Source: an uncultured Cytophagales bacterium
GTDB lineage: Bacteria > Bacteroidota > Bacteroidia > Cytophagales > Cyclobacteriaceae
Assembly: GCA_913057175.1 (NCBI GenBank)
Contig: CAJXNP010000016.1
Location: 124,001 to 188,000 of the forward strand
Length of the DNA stretch: 64,000 nucleotides
Reading direction: 5' to 3'
Below are positions 1 to 6,983 of this stretch, piece after piece. The notes below the pieces were generated by a model. The model was given only the letters and a program-made list of their open reading frames with translations. It searched no databases and had not been told where the DNA came from. The position numbers were made by a program, and so were the translations under genes. Position 1 is the stretch's first letter. Every line of letters begins with the position of its first letter.

Positions 1-2
1 CC

Positions 3-1205
3 ATCAAGGCCCTGAAATTCACCCTTCGCATTTTCAGGGATCAACGATCTAAGACCAAAGCAAAAATCCAGGAATGGCTGAGGGAAAGAGACAAAAGAAA
101 TCAAAAAGATTATAGCACACATGTGTACAGCGAATCAGTAGACTCGGCATTGAAAGTTCCTGAAATAAAAGCGATTTACAGTAAAAACAGCAAAATGGTA
201 GACGGGAGAGAGGTTCTACAGGCTTGTTTCGATGCCAATTTGGCTCGCGATCCAAGAATCATTGCGTTTGGAGAGGATGTTGGTGTGATTGGGGATGTCA
301 ACCAGGGGTTCGCGGGTTTGCAAAAGAAATATGGAGAATTACGTGTTACGGACACAGGTATCAGAGAGACTACTATCATTGGTCAGGGAATAGGAAGCGC
401 ACTTCGTGGATTGCGACCTATCGCGGAGATCCAATATGTAGATTACCTCATCTATGCCATTCAAACACTTTCCGATGATCTGGCCTGCTTGCAATATCGG
501 ACTGTCGGACGTCAAAAGGCGCCAATGATCATTCGAACTCGCGGGCATAGATTAGAAGGAGTCTGGCATTCGGGTTCACCTCTGGGGATGATCCTGGGCA
601 GTATGAGAGGAATTTTTGTTATTGTTCCGAGAAACATGACCCAGGCTGCAGGTTTTTATAATACGATTTTGCGTTCCGATGACCCGGCAATCATCATAGA
701 AACCCTTAAAGGGTACAGGTTGAAAGAAAAAATCCCTGATAATCTGGTAGAATTTACCGTCCCCCTTGGTGTTCCTGAGGTATTGAAAGAAGGAACAGAT
801 ATAACTGTTGTAACCTACGGTGCGATGGTAAATGTGGCTTTAACAGCTGCCGAACAGTTGGAAGAATATGGCGTTTCGTTGGAAGTAATCGATGTTCAGA
901 CGTTGGTTCCTTTTGATTTGCCAAAGATCATTTTAAAATCAATACAGAAAACCAATAGAGTAATATTTGCTGATGAGGATGTGCCTGGAGGAGGGTCAGC
1001 CTACATGATGCATTTAGTACTTGACAAGCACAACGGATATAGGTATCTGGACTCAAAACCCATTACGGTATCTTCCAAAGAGCACAGACCAGCATATGGT
1101 AGTGATGGGGATTACTTCTCAAAACCCAACGAGGAAGATATATTCGATTTTTCTTATCAGATCATGCATGAGTTTAACCCGATAAAATATCCTGCTATTT
1201 ATTAG
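3..1205 (+). CDS. 2-oxoacid dehydrogenase E1, fused alpha/beta subunit (5' partial)
   Basis: Thiamine-diphosphate-dependent E1 component of a pyruvate or branched-chain 2-oxoacid dehydrogenase complex (cytoplasm). The visible part is the beta half: [15 protein letters not shown] near the start of the pyrimidine-binding domain, then [17 protein letters not shown], and [12 protein letters not shown] and DVQTLVPFD in the transketolase C-terminal domain. The ORF track starts at GTG 123. The frame is open back to the window edge and encodes a basic helical stretch ([15 protein letters not shown]) that looks like a linker after an alpha half, so the true start is outside the window. Fused alpha/beta E1 proteins are common in Bacteroidota. 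Which 2-oxoacid it uses cannot be decided from this half. It ends three bases before the stop of the convergent lipoprotein gene. Confidence 0.88.
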   Translation: MKALKFTLRIFRDQRSKTKAKIQEWLRERDKRNQKDYSTHVYSESVDSALKVPEIKAIYSKNSKMVDGREVLQACFDANLARDPRIIAFGEDVGVIGDVNQGFAGLQKKYGELRVTDTGIRETTIIGQGIGSALRGLRPIAEIQYVDYLIYAIQTLSDDLACLQYRTVGRQKAPMIIRTRGHRLEGVWHSGSPLGMILGSMRGIFVIVPRNMTQAAGFYNTILRSDDPAIIIETLKGYRLKEKIPDNLVEFTVPLGVPEVLKEGTDITVVTYGAMVNVALTAAEQLEEYGVSLEVIDVQTLVPFDLPKIILKSIQKTNRVIFADEDVPGGGSAYMMHLVLDKHNGYRYLDSKPITVSSKEHRPAYGSDGDYFSKPNEEDIFDFSYQIMHEFNPIKYPAIY

Positions 1206-1208
1206 ATA

Positions 1209-1895
1209 TTATACTTCAAAGTAGTACTCAACCGTCTCAATGACATTGCTTTTGTGTAAGGCTCTATCCTGGATCTGAATTCTTAGTTTTATTGTCTTAT
1301 TTGGAAACAGATACTGAAATCCCGATTGTACACCATATCTCAAAATACCCTCCAAGGGCCTTGTCTTGTTAGTGGTATTAAGAGGGAAAAACCGGCCATA
1401 AAAGTTTGACGTACAAAGTGAATCTACAAAGTCGAATACAACAAATTCACCTTGTTCATTTTTATATAAAATATCCAAATAATAGTTGTAATGGTCTGGA
1501 TTTCTTTCGACCCAAAAAGTGTCAATATCCATCGTGCCATTGTTATTATAAAGTATATCTTCGTAATCTCTACAGTTGTATGGAGGCATGATGGAAGGAT
1601 CATCACCAAACCTGTAGTAGTTGCCATCATCATCTACATAAAAATAGAGCTCGTTATAAGGAGGTAGTGTATCAAATGATGTTAATCCGAGATCGCCATC
1701 GCCATCCTCAAATTTTAATTCAACAATGAGGGAGTCCAATCCTTCTTCAGGCGCATCTTTAAAATAAAAATTTTCCAGGGAAATATTAGGCTCAATTGGT
1801 AGCTCGGGAGCATCAAAACACGAGCCCAGTAAAATGCCTGAAATTAATATCGTGAAAAGTATCCATCCCTTCATTATTGTTCTATTTTTGATCAT
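1209..1895 (-). CDS. hypothetical lipoprotein with DGDGDLG motif
   Basis: Not recognised as a named family. The N-terminus is a lipoprotein signal: a hydrophobic stretch ending in the lipobox LLGSC, so the protein should be lipid-anchored in the cell envelope. Two starts are possible, the ATG at 1895 and an ATG seven codons in (1874); the second gives a more typical short signal peptide. After the cysteine it is acidic and aromatic-rich, with FEDGDGDLGL, a run that resembles a calcium-binding aspartate loop and recurs in short Cytophagales surface lipoproteins. It is divergent from the LuxE-like gene, with only 15 bases between the longest ORFs. Function unknown; envelope location is inferred from the signal only. 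Confidence 0.75.
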   Translation of the reverse strand: MIKNRTIMKGWILFTILISGILLGSCFDAPELPIEPNISLENFYFKDAPEEGLDSLIVELKFEDGDGDLGLTSFDTLPPYNELYFYVDDDGNYYRFGDDPSIMPPYNCRDYEDILYNNNGTMDIDTFWVERNPDHYNYYLDILYKNEQGEFVVFDFVDSLCTSNFYGRFFPLNTTNKTRPLEGILRYGVQSGFQYLFPNKTIKLRIQIQDRALHKSNVIETVEYYFEV

Positions 1896-1910
1896 TTAAT
1901 ATACAAACCA

Positions 1911-2900
1911 GTGTATTCAGCAGAAAGATTTAAAAAAGAATTATTCAATGTTAATAACGATAATTTTAATGATTTTGCATTAGAATTGTTCTTTTTTCAA
2001 TCACAAAATAATGAAATATATAAGACATATCTTAAACTTTTAAATGTTGACTCATTAAATGTCAGGAAGATAGAACAAATTCCATTCCTTCCCATTGAGT
2101 TTTTCAAACATTTTCCCGTTAAAACCGGAAACTGGGTTCCGGAGCAAACATTTGAAAGCTCGGGAACCACAGGCCTTGCTCCAAGCCAACATTTTATTAA
2201 AGACACAGATCTCTATCAAAAGGTTTGCTGGAATATTTTTAATGATCATTACGGTGATTTACGGGATTATGCAGTACTGGCGCTATTGCCCTCTTATCTG
2301 GAAAGAAATAATTCTTCGCTGGTAAATATGGTCGATTATTTTATCCGACAATCAGGATCGGAATTTTCCGGTTTTTATCTCGACGAATTTGACGAATTAC
2401 ACGCACGGCTAATCAGGTTAAGAGATCAAAAAGTTAAAACTATATTATTTGGGGTGACGTTTGCGTTATTGGATTTTTGCCGTGAATTTCCACTGGAATT
2501 TGAGGATTTGATCATTATTGAGACCGGTGGAATGAAAGGAAGGAAGAAAGAAATGACAAGAATTGAAGTTCACGAAGTTATAAAAGCCGGTTTTTCGGTA
2601 GAAATGGTACATTCCGAATATGGCATGACTGAATTGATTTCACAAGCTTACTCATTGGGAAATGGAAAATTCTCAGAGCCATTTTCAATGAAAGTGCTGA
2701 TAAGGGAAATAAATGATCCATTTTCCGTTATATATAATGAAAAAAGTGGCGCTATAAACGTTATAGATCTGGCGAACATCGATTCTTGTTCCTTTATTGA
2801 AACAAAGGATCTTGGAAAAAAAGACAGTTTTGGAAGATTTGAAATATTAGGAAGAATGGATAATTCGGATATTCGTGGATGTAATTTGCTGATAATTTGA
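1911..2900 (+). CDS. LuxE/PaaK-type acyl-protein synthetase
   Basis: Member of the adenylate-forming enzyme superfamily, acyl-protein synthetase (LuxE) branch. LuxE activates a fatty acid with ATP and holds it as an acyl-enzyme before reduction. Visible evidence: the P-loop-like ESSGTTG near residue 84, IIETGGMKGRKKE in the middle, and VEMVHSEYGMTEL about two thirds along, matching the adenylation-site order of the family. The length (329 aa) fits LuxE-like proteins and is shorter than PaaK CoA ligases. The start is a GTG immediately downstream of the divergent lipoprotein gene. No acyl-CoA reductase, luciferase or acyl carrier gene is nearby, so the acyl acceptor and product are unknown. Confidence 0.82.
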   Translation: MYSAERFKKELFNVNNDNFNDFALELFFFQSQNNEIYKTYLKLLNVDSLNVRKIEQIPFLPIEFFKHFPVKTGNWVPEQTFESSGTTGLAPSQHFIKDTDLYQKVCWNIFNDHYGDLRDYAVLALLPSYLERNNSSLVNMVDYFIRQSGSEFSGFYLDEFDELHARLIRLRDQKVKTILFGVTFALLDFCREFPLEFEDLIIIETGGMKGRKKEMTRIEVHEVIKAGFSVEMVHSEYGMTELISQAYSLGNGKFSEPFSMKVLIREINDPFSVIYNEKSGAINVIDLANIDSCSFIETKDLGKKDSFGRFEILGRMDNSDIRGCNLLII

Positions 2901-2993
2901 ATGATATTTAAATAATATTACATTGTATTTTATTTATATTTTAAAAAAACTTAATTTTTTTATTTTTGTTGTGTGTGAATAAATTATTTGATC

Positions 2994-3119
2994 ATGAAAC
3001 TTAAAATTGTAGCTTTTTTAATTCTTATTGCATCGTTAGGAGCTTGTACGCAAAGAACATGTCCAACCTATACAAAGGATAGTGTGGAAAAAATAGAAAA
3101 GCCAACGAAAAGCGTTTAA
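2994..3119 (+). CDS. tiny lipoprotein (41 aa)
   Basis: Too short for the ORF track. The ATG at 2994 opens MKLKIVAFLILIASLGAC, a complete lipoprotein signal with lipobox LGAC, followed by only about 24 residues containing a second cysteine (CPTY) and a charged tail. Short lipoproteins of this kind are frequent in Cytophagales. A TATTTTTG box at 2961-2968 fits the Bacteroidota -7 consensus, but no matching -33 element was seen. The stop codon sits in the loop of a hairpin (3104-3128). Function unknown. Confidence 0.6.
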   Translation: MKLKIVAFLILIASLGACTQRTCPTYTKDSVEKIEKPTKSV

Positions 3120-3128
3120 CTTTTCGTT
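3104..3128 (+). terminator. hairpin over the end of the tiny lipoprotein gene
   Basis: AACGAAAAG pairs perfectly with CTTTTCGTT around a 7-base loop that contains the lipoprotein stop codon. GCC/GGC pairs can extend the stem past one bulge. There is no long T-run after it, so it may stabilise the mRNA end rather than terminate by itself. Confidence 0.45.
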
Positions 3129-3158
3129 AGGCGCTTATTGGCGCTTTATCAAACTTAC

Positions 3159-3227
3159 CAATGGCGCGGCCACGCTTTTGGCATAAGATGTTAAGTTGGC
3201 AGTTGGCAAAAAGGCAGTTGGCAAAAA
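3159..3227. repeat. left flank repeat of the four-helix-bundle element
   Basis: Contains two exact tandem copies of GGCAGTTGGCAAAAA (3198-3212 and 3213-3227), preceded by a further AGTTGGC. Upstream, CCAATGGCGCGGCCACGC with TTTTGGCAT resembles CCAATGGCATAGCCATGC with CTTCGGCAT at 61841-61867. The right flank at 3698-3731 carries inverted copies (TTTGCCAACTG, TTTGCCAACTC). Together these frame the four-helix-bundle gene. Confidence 0.7.
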
Positions 3228-3257
3228 TTTCAATAGATAAACTTGCACCTACATTAA

Positions 3258-3632
3258 CTAACTTCTGGGCATATACTTTTCAGGGTTTTCAATCATGTGG
3301 TTCAACATTCGTCCCACTTCTTCTGATTTTTCAAGAATACCCTTGTATTCTTCCTTAGTGATATATTTACATTCCAATGCGAAATCCAGCGATACTTGTG
3401 TTTCTGTATTCTCCATATCAGAGTCACTTATTTTACTGGAAAAATGCTTTGGATATTGTCTTTTCCGATAACCCTCTCCAATAGCCCGGCAAGCAGCACG
3501 AGACGATCTTCTAATTTGATCCGTTAATTCATATCTTTCATCTTTGGGAAAGCTTTTTGTTATTTCAAAAATTTGCATTGCCAGGTCAAATGCTTTTTGA
3601 TAAACCGTTAAATTCCTAAAACTCCCTGTCAT
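3258..3632 (-). CDS. four-helix-bundle protein (S23/IVS-encoded protein family)
   Basis: 124-residue protein of the four-helix-bundle family, first known from intervening sequences in 23S rRNA genes and related in fold to the Avd protein of diversity-generating retroelements. Visible family features: the N-terminal FRNLTVYQKAFDLAMQIF, then TKSFPKDERYELTDQIRRSSRAACRAIGEGYRK, and a last helix ending MIENPEKYMPRS. The length is typical. Here it is a free-standing gene, not inside rRNA, and it lies between inverted TTGGCAGTTGGCA-type repeats, suggesting a small mobile unit. No reverse transcriptase or variable repeat was seen nearby, so a DGR role is unlikely. Biochemical function is not established for the family. 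Confidence 0.88.
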   Translation of the reverse strand: MTGSFRNLTVYQKAFDLAMQIFEITKSFPKDERYELTDQIRRSSRAACRAIGEGYRKRQYPKHFSSKISDSDMENTETQVSLDFALECKYITKEEYKGILEKSEEVGRMLNHMIENPEKYMPRS

Positions 3633-3697
3633 AGTGTTACATTTATTCTGATATTAATATGTGTAGTGATAAATTGATGATTTTAATTAATTTGTCA

Positions 3698-3731
3698 TTT
3701 TGCCAACTGTCAATTGCTCTTTGCCAACTCT
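3698..3731. repeat. right flank repeat of the four-helix-bundle element
   Basis: Two copies of TTTGCCAACT (within TTTGCCAACTGTCAATTGCTC and TTTGCCAACTCTC) are inverted relative to the GGCAGTTGGCAAA copies at 3198-3227, on the other side of the four-helix-bundle gene. Confidence 0.65.
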
Positions 3732-3852
3732 CTCGCAAGACGTTTTCACCTGGAAGAATCTGGTTCCTTTTCAGTTGTTTTCACATTCTACCTAAAGAAA
3801 TGCATTGTTCTAATATACAGTCACCCTGTGTGGAGGCTTTTACCAGTCAAAA

Positions 3853-5004
3853 TCAGGCATATTGCTGTACATCTGTTTTTGAAATTTTTTGACCGCTCAT
3901 TATTACGAGCCTTTCAGCTACATTTCTCAACTCACGGATATTCCCTGTCCATTCCATTTTCTTTAATTCATCTATGGCGGACTTATCAATATCCTTTTTT
4001 TTGTTGCCATATTCTGTAGCAATTTCCTCTAGAAATTTATCAACCAAAAGAGGTATGTCGTCTGTTCGTTCTCGAAGTGGGGGTACGTGGATGAGAATGA
4101 CACCTATCCGATGGTATAGGTCTTCCCTGAATTTTTCATTCTCTATTTCTTTCTTAAGGTCTTTATTTGTAGCAGCAATTACACGAACATTGACTTTGAT
4201 ATCCTTATCGCCACCAACTCGTGTTATTTTATTTTCCTGAAGAGCTCGTAAAACCTTTGCCTGTGCGGAGAGGCTCATATCACCTACTTCATCCAGAAAC
4301 AAAGTTCCTTCATTAGCCTGTTCGAACTTTCCGATTCGCTGTTTGATTGCTGAAGTAAACGATCCTTTTTCATGCCCAAATAGTTCACTTTCTATCAATT
4401 CCGAAGGGATGGCGGCACAATTAACTTCCACCAGTGGACTGCCATTTCTATTGCTAAGTTGATGGATCCATCTGGCCACCAGCTCTTTACCAGTTCCGTT
4501 TTCGCCTGTTATTAATACACGAGCATCAGTGGGGGCTACTTTTTCAATGGTTTCTTTTACTTTTTGAATACCATCAGATTCGCCTACGATATCAAAAGTT
4601 TTAGAAATTTTCTTCTTCAACGATTTGGTTTCTGTGACGAGATGGGACCTTTCCTGTGCGTTCCTGATCGTGATAAGTAACCTGTTGAGATCCGGTGGTT
4701 TTGGTATAAAATCATAAGCTCCTTTCTTAACAGCATCAACTGCTGTTTCAATTGATCCATGAGCAGAGATCATCACAAAAGGCGTATCAATGCCTTCGGA
4801 TTGTGCTTTTTCTAATACCTCGATGCCATTTAACTTAGGCATTTTAACATCGCAAAGGATAAGGTCATAATTTCCTGAGCTTAATTTTTTGAATCCTTCT
4901 TCGCCATCTTTCGCTTCCTCTATTTCATACTTTTCGTATTCGAGTATTTCTCTTAACGTGGAGCGGATGCTCTGCTCATCATCAATAATTAGAATTTTTG
5001 CCAT
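3853..5004 (-). CDS. NtrC-type response regulator, receiver + AAA+, no HTH
   Basis: Response regulator with a receiver domain (residues 1-115: IIDDEQSIR, phosphoacceptor in LILCDVKMPKLNG, KPP near residue 103) and a sigma-54-type AAA+ domain (about 140-370: Walker A GENGTGKE, Walker B GTLFLDEVGDMS, arginine finger region RFREDLYHRIGVILI-like). The loop that contacts sigma-54, GAFTGA in classic members, reads GSFTSA. The protein stops at 383 aa, just after the AAA+ lid (IRELRNVAERLVIMSG), and lacks the C-terminal Fis-type helix-turn-helix of NtrC (usual length about 450). No HTH remnant follows the stop. It probably acts from solution or on bound holoenzyme, or is a divergent ATPase. No partner histidine kinase is in the window. 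It lies directly after rnpB on the same strand. Confidence 0.9.
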   Translation of the reverse strand: MAKILIIDDEQSIRSTLREILEYEKYEIEEAKDGEEGFKKLSSGNYDLILCDVKMPKLNGIEVLEKAQSEGIDTPFVMISAHGSIETAVDAVKKGAYDFIPKPPDLNRLLITIRNAQERSHLVTETKSLKKKISKTFDIVGESDGIQKVKETIEKVAPTDARVLITGENGTGKELVARWIHQLSNRNGSPLVEVNCAAIPSELIESELFGHEKGSFTSAIKQRIGKFEQANEGTLFLDEVGDMSLSAQAKVLRALQENKITRVGGDKDIKVNVRVIAATNKDLKKEIENEKFREDLYHRIGVILIHVPPLRERTDDIPLLVDKFLEEIATEYGNKKKDIDKSAIDELKKMEWTGNIRELRNVAERLVIMSGQKISKTDVQQYA

Positions 5005-5048
5005 AGTTTTAATATAAAAAAAATGCAGACCATAAGCCGGATTCTGTA

Positions 5049-5064
5049 TCCGCCAGCTGGCGGA
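5049..5064. repeat. palindrome TCCGCCAGCTGGCGGA, copy 1 (rnpB P18 position)
   Basis: Perfect 16-base palindrome located just before CAGAATCCGGCTTAT on the RNA strand, where helix P18 lies in class A RNase P RNA. Identical to the copy at 5269-5284. Confidence 0.85.
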
Positions 5065-5268
5065 CTCTTATCATTTATCTAGCCCTGATGTCACCACCAG
5101 GATCGATCGGTCTACCCATTCTACTCTAAAAATTGAGCGGGCAACTCTTTTTTCCCAATAAGAATCGGGAAAAAGCAGAACCTATTTGACCTTTCAACCC
5201 GCAAGGTTTGCCAAGCATCCCGGTTCACACCGGGACCGGTGAGCTCTTACCTCACCATTTCACCCTTA

Positions 5269-5284
5269 TCCGCCAGCTGGCGGA
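5269..5284. repeat. palindrome TCCGCCAGCTGGCGGA, copy 2 (rnpB P12 position)
   Basis: Identical 16-base palindrome, placed on the RNA strand after GCAACAGAAAATATACCG and before TAAGGGTGAAA, which corresponds to the P12 hairpin region. Confidence 0.85.
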
Positions 5285-5491
5285 CGGTATATTTTCTGTT
5301 GCACTTTCTGTTCCCTACCAGTTGGCAGAGACCTTCCTGTTAAGAAGTACGGTGCCCTGTGTTGTCCGGACTTTCCTCTCTTATCCTGCTTTTAAACAAA
5401 ATAAGAGCGATAAGAAAGTCTGCATTTATTTTTGAATAATTGTAAATCCAATTAACGTTGTTGAGACGATTCTGTTTCTATAGATAAAAGG

Positions 5492-5896
5492 CTAATTAAT
5501 GTCCTTGCCTGTTAATTTATACTCCCATTCATCAGCAACATTTGCGACCTCCTGAATTATTTCTTTCAACCCTTGATCTACCATTGCATCAGTAAAAGTG
5601 GACCCTTCCACTTTAATGTAGTCATCTACAACAACAATTTTTGCGTAGCAGGTTTTTGCATTTTCTTCAAGCATACTTTTCAAGTCGAAGTCTTCACTGA
5701 AAGGACAAACCTTTGAGGAAAATTCGATCCCAATTTTATTATACTTTTCGTTTAGTTTTACAATTCCCAAAACCGCCTGAAACCTGTTATCACCAAGAGG
5801 AACTATTATGACAGATTTGTTTTTGTCATACTCAGAAAATTGTCCTCCAATTTCCCGGGCATAATTTTCCATAAATTTGTTGAAGTTAAAATCCAT
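5492..5896 (-). CDS. conserved hypothetical protein (134 aa)
   Basis: No named family recognised with confidence. The track's first codon is a TTG; the ATG three codons in (MDFNFNKFMENYARE) is the better start. The protein is soluble, acidic and of mixed alpha/beta pattern: an N-terminal helix, strands such as KSVIIVPLGDNRFQAVLGIVK and KIGIEFSSKVCPF, then AKIVVVDDYIKVEGSTFTD and a C-terminal helix. This pattern recalls YbjN or secretion-chaperone-like folds, but that is only an impression. No signal peptide or membrane segment. It lies alone between rnpB and the Smr gene. Confidence 0.65.
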   Translation of the reverse strand: MDFNFNKFMENYAREIGGQFSEYDKNKSVIIVPLGDNRFQAVLGIVKLNEKYNKIGIEFSSKVCPFSEDFDLKSMLEENAKTCYAKIVVVDDYIKVEGSTFTDAMVDQGLKEIIQEVANVADEWEYKLTGKDIN

Positions 5897-6010
5897 GTCT
5901 GCCAATTAAAAATTTCACAAGTTATTGGTTAGTATTTCAAATTTTTCCGTGCCAAGTTAATTTTAACAAGGTCAATTTCAAAGAAAATTTAATTTTGGTT
6001 TAAAATTGAA

Positions 6011-6982
6011 TTATAGGTGAACCATCGTAGCTGAAAATCCAAATCTTCCTTTATCTGCGTCTTCAAAATATTTTATATGTTCGGACTTGCTCAATGCCTT
6101 ATGGATTATCAGTCGAAGGGTTCCGTTGCCAATCCCATGTATAAACTTTATGTTATCATATCCTGAAATAAGCGCTGAATCCAATTCATATTCGAACTTT
6201 TTTAATTGCATGGATAGGATATCCTCTTTTGAGAGATTTTGGTAATTATCAGTTAATTCTTCAATATGGAGATCTACGACCTTGGTCTTTCCACTTTTCC
6301 CAATTGTTTGATCTTTAAATTTGAAGGTTGGATCATCTTTTTGACGGTGAAAACTTTCTTTCAGAGCTTCGGGATTGATATTCATTTTGTTATCAACAGA
6401 TATCATATAGCCTTCTTTTTCAATCCCTGGAATTATCGTTTTTGACTTAAAAAATGAGGATGCTTTTAATTTAATATTGGTTTCCTGCAATGGTTGATAT
6501 GTATCAAATTGATCATTGATCTTTATGGTTTGCAATAGGAAAGCCGGCCATTTCTCAAAATCGGTAAGTTTCAATTCTGTAATTTTTGTTGTGTGATTAG
6601 GAGAAACTGATCCATGAGCCAAGCTTTTATGATTCAAGCCATTCATTTCGCAGAAGTTGTAAAGCAGACTTTTCTCCGTCAGGTTCATCAGATTAAGCGT
6701 ATGATCATTATCGTTCAATGGAACAAATGAAATAAACAGCCCTTTCAAAGAAGTTTTCGAAGACTTTTGTTCAGGTTTTGTTTCTTGTGGTTTTGATTCG
6801 GTTTCTCTTCCTCTGTTAAAAAACTCTCCTTCAGATTGTGAAACAACAACAACTTCAGTTTTTAAAGCAGGAATCGTAAATCCATCTTCTATTTCTATTT
6901 CTACAATATCCTTTCCTTTGAAACTGACAATTCTTCCTTCTTCAGTCCCGCGAAGAAGTCGTACCCTATCACCGATATTCAT
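6011..6982 (-). CDS. DUF2027 and Smr domain protein
   Basis: Cytoplasmic protein with an N-terminal KOW/SH3-like segment (MNIGDRVRLLRGTEEGRIVSF), a central DUF2027 beta region (about 70-230) and a C-terminal Smr domain (about 240-323). The Smr signatures are visible as VVDLHIEEL and FIHGIGNGTLR, the DLH and HGxG motifs. Smr domains are found in MutS2 and in stand-alone RNA or DNA nucleases and ribosome-rescue factors; the activity of this Bacteroidota fusion is not established. It follows the photolyase gene with a one-base gap, so the two are almost certainly cotranscribed. Confidence 0.9.
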   Translation of the reverse strand: MNIGDRVRLLRGTEEGRIVSFKGKDIVEIEIEDGFTIPALKTEVVVVSQSEGEFFNRGRETESKPQETKPEQKSSKTSLKGLFISFVPLNDNDHTLNLMNLTEKSLLYNFCEMNGLNHKSLAHGSVSPNHTTKITELKLTDFEKWPAFLLQTIKINDQFDTYQPLQETNIKLKASSFFKSKTIIPGIEKEGYMISVDNKMNINPEALKESFHRQKDDPTFKFKDQTIGKSGKTKVVDLHIEELTDNYQNLSKEDILSMQLKKFEYELDSALISGYDNIKFIHGIGNGTLRLIIHKALSKSEHIKYFEDADKGRFGFSATMVHL

Positions 6983-6983
6983 T

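Larger units (their letters stand above)
5024..5424 (-). ncRNA. rnpB: RNase P RNA (bacterial class A)
   Basis: Catalytic RNA of RNase P, which matures tRNA 5' ends. Read on the minus strand it has the universal blocks in order: GAGGAAAGTCCGGACAACACAGGGCA near the 5' end, AGGGTGAAATGGTGAGGTAAGAGCTCACCG-type P10/P11 sequence, TGGTGGTGACATCAGGGCTAGATAAATGA, and CAGAATCCGGCTTATGG before the 3' end. The terminal helix P1 is formed by GCAGAC and GTCTGC. About 400 nt, a normal length. Two identical copies of the palindrome TCCGCCAGCTGGCGGA sit where P12 and P18 are expected. A run of eight T on the minus strand follows P1 at 5016-5023, about 12 bases before the NtrC-like start codon. Confidence 0.95.

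Noticed and set aside
3258-3632. Diversity-generating retroelement (four-helix-bundle protein as Avd)
   Set aside because: No reverse transcriptase, template or variable repeat nearby.
3659-4019. 77-aa and 101-aa plus-strand ORFs
   Set aside because: They start in repeat sequence and run antisense to the NtrC-like gene.
5208-5435. 75-aa plus-strand ORF
   Set aside because: Lies antisense inside the RNase P RNA gene; no coding support.
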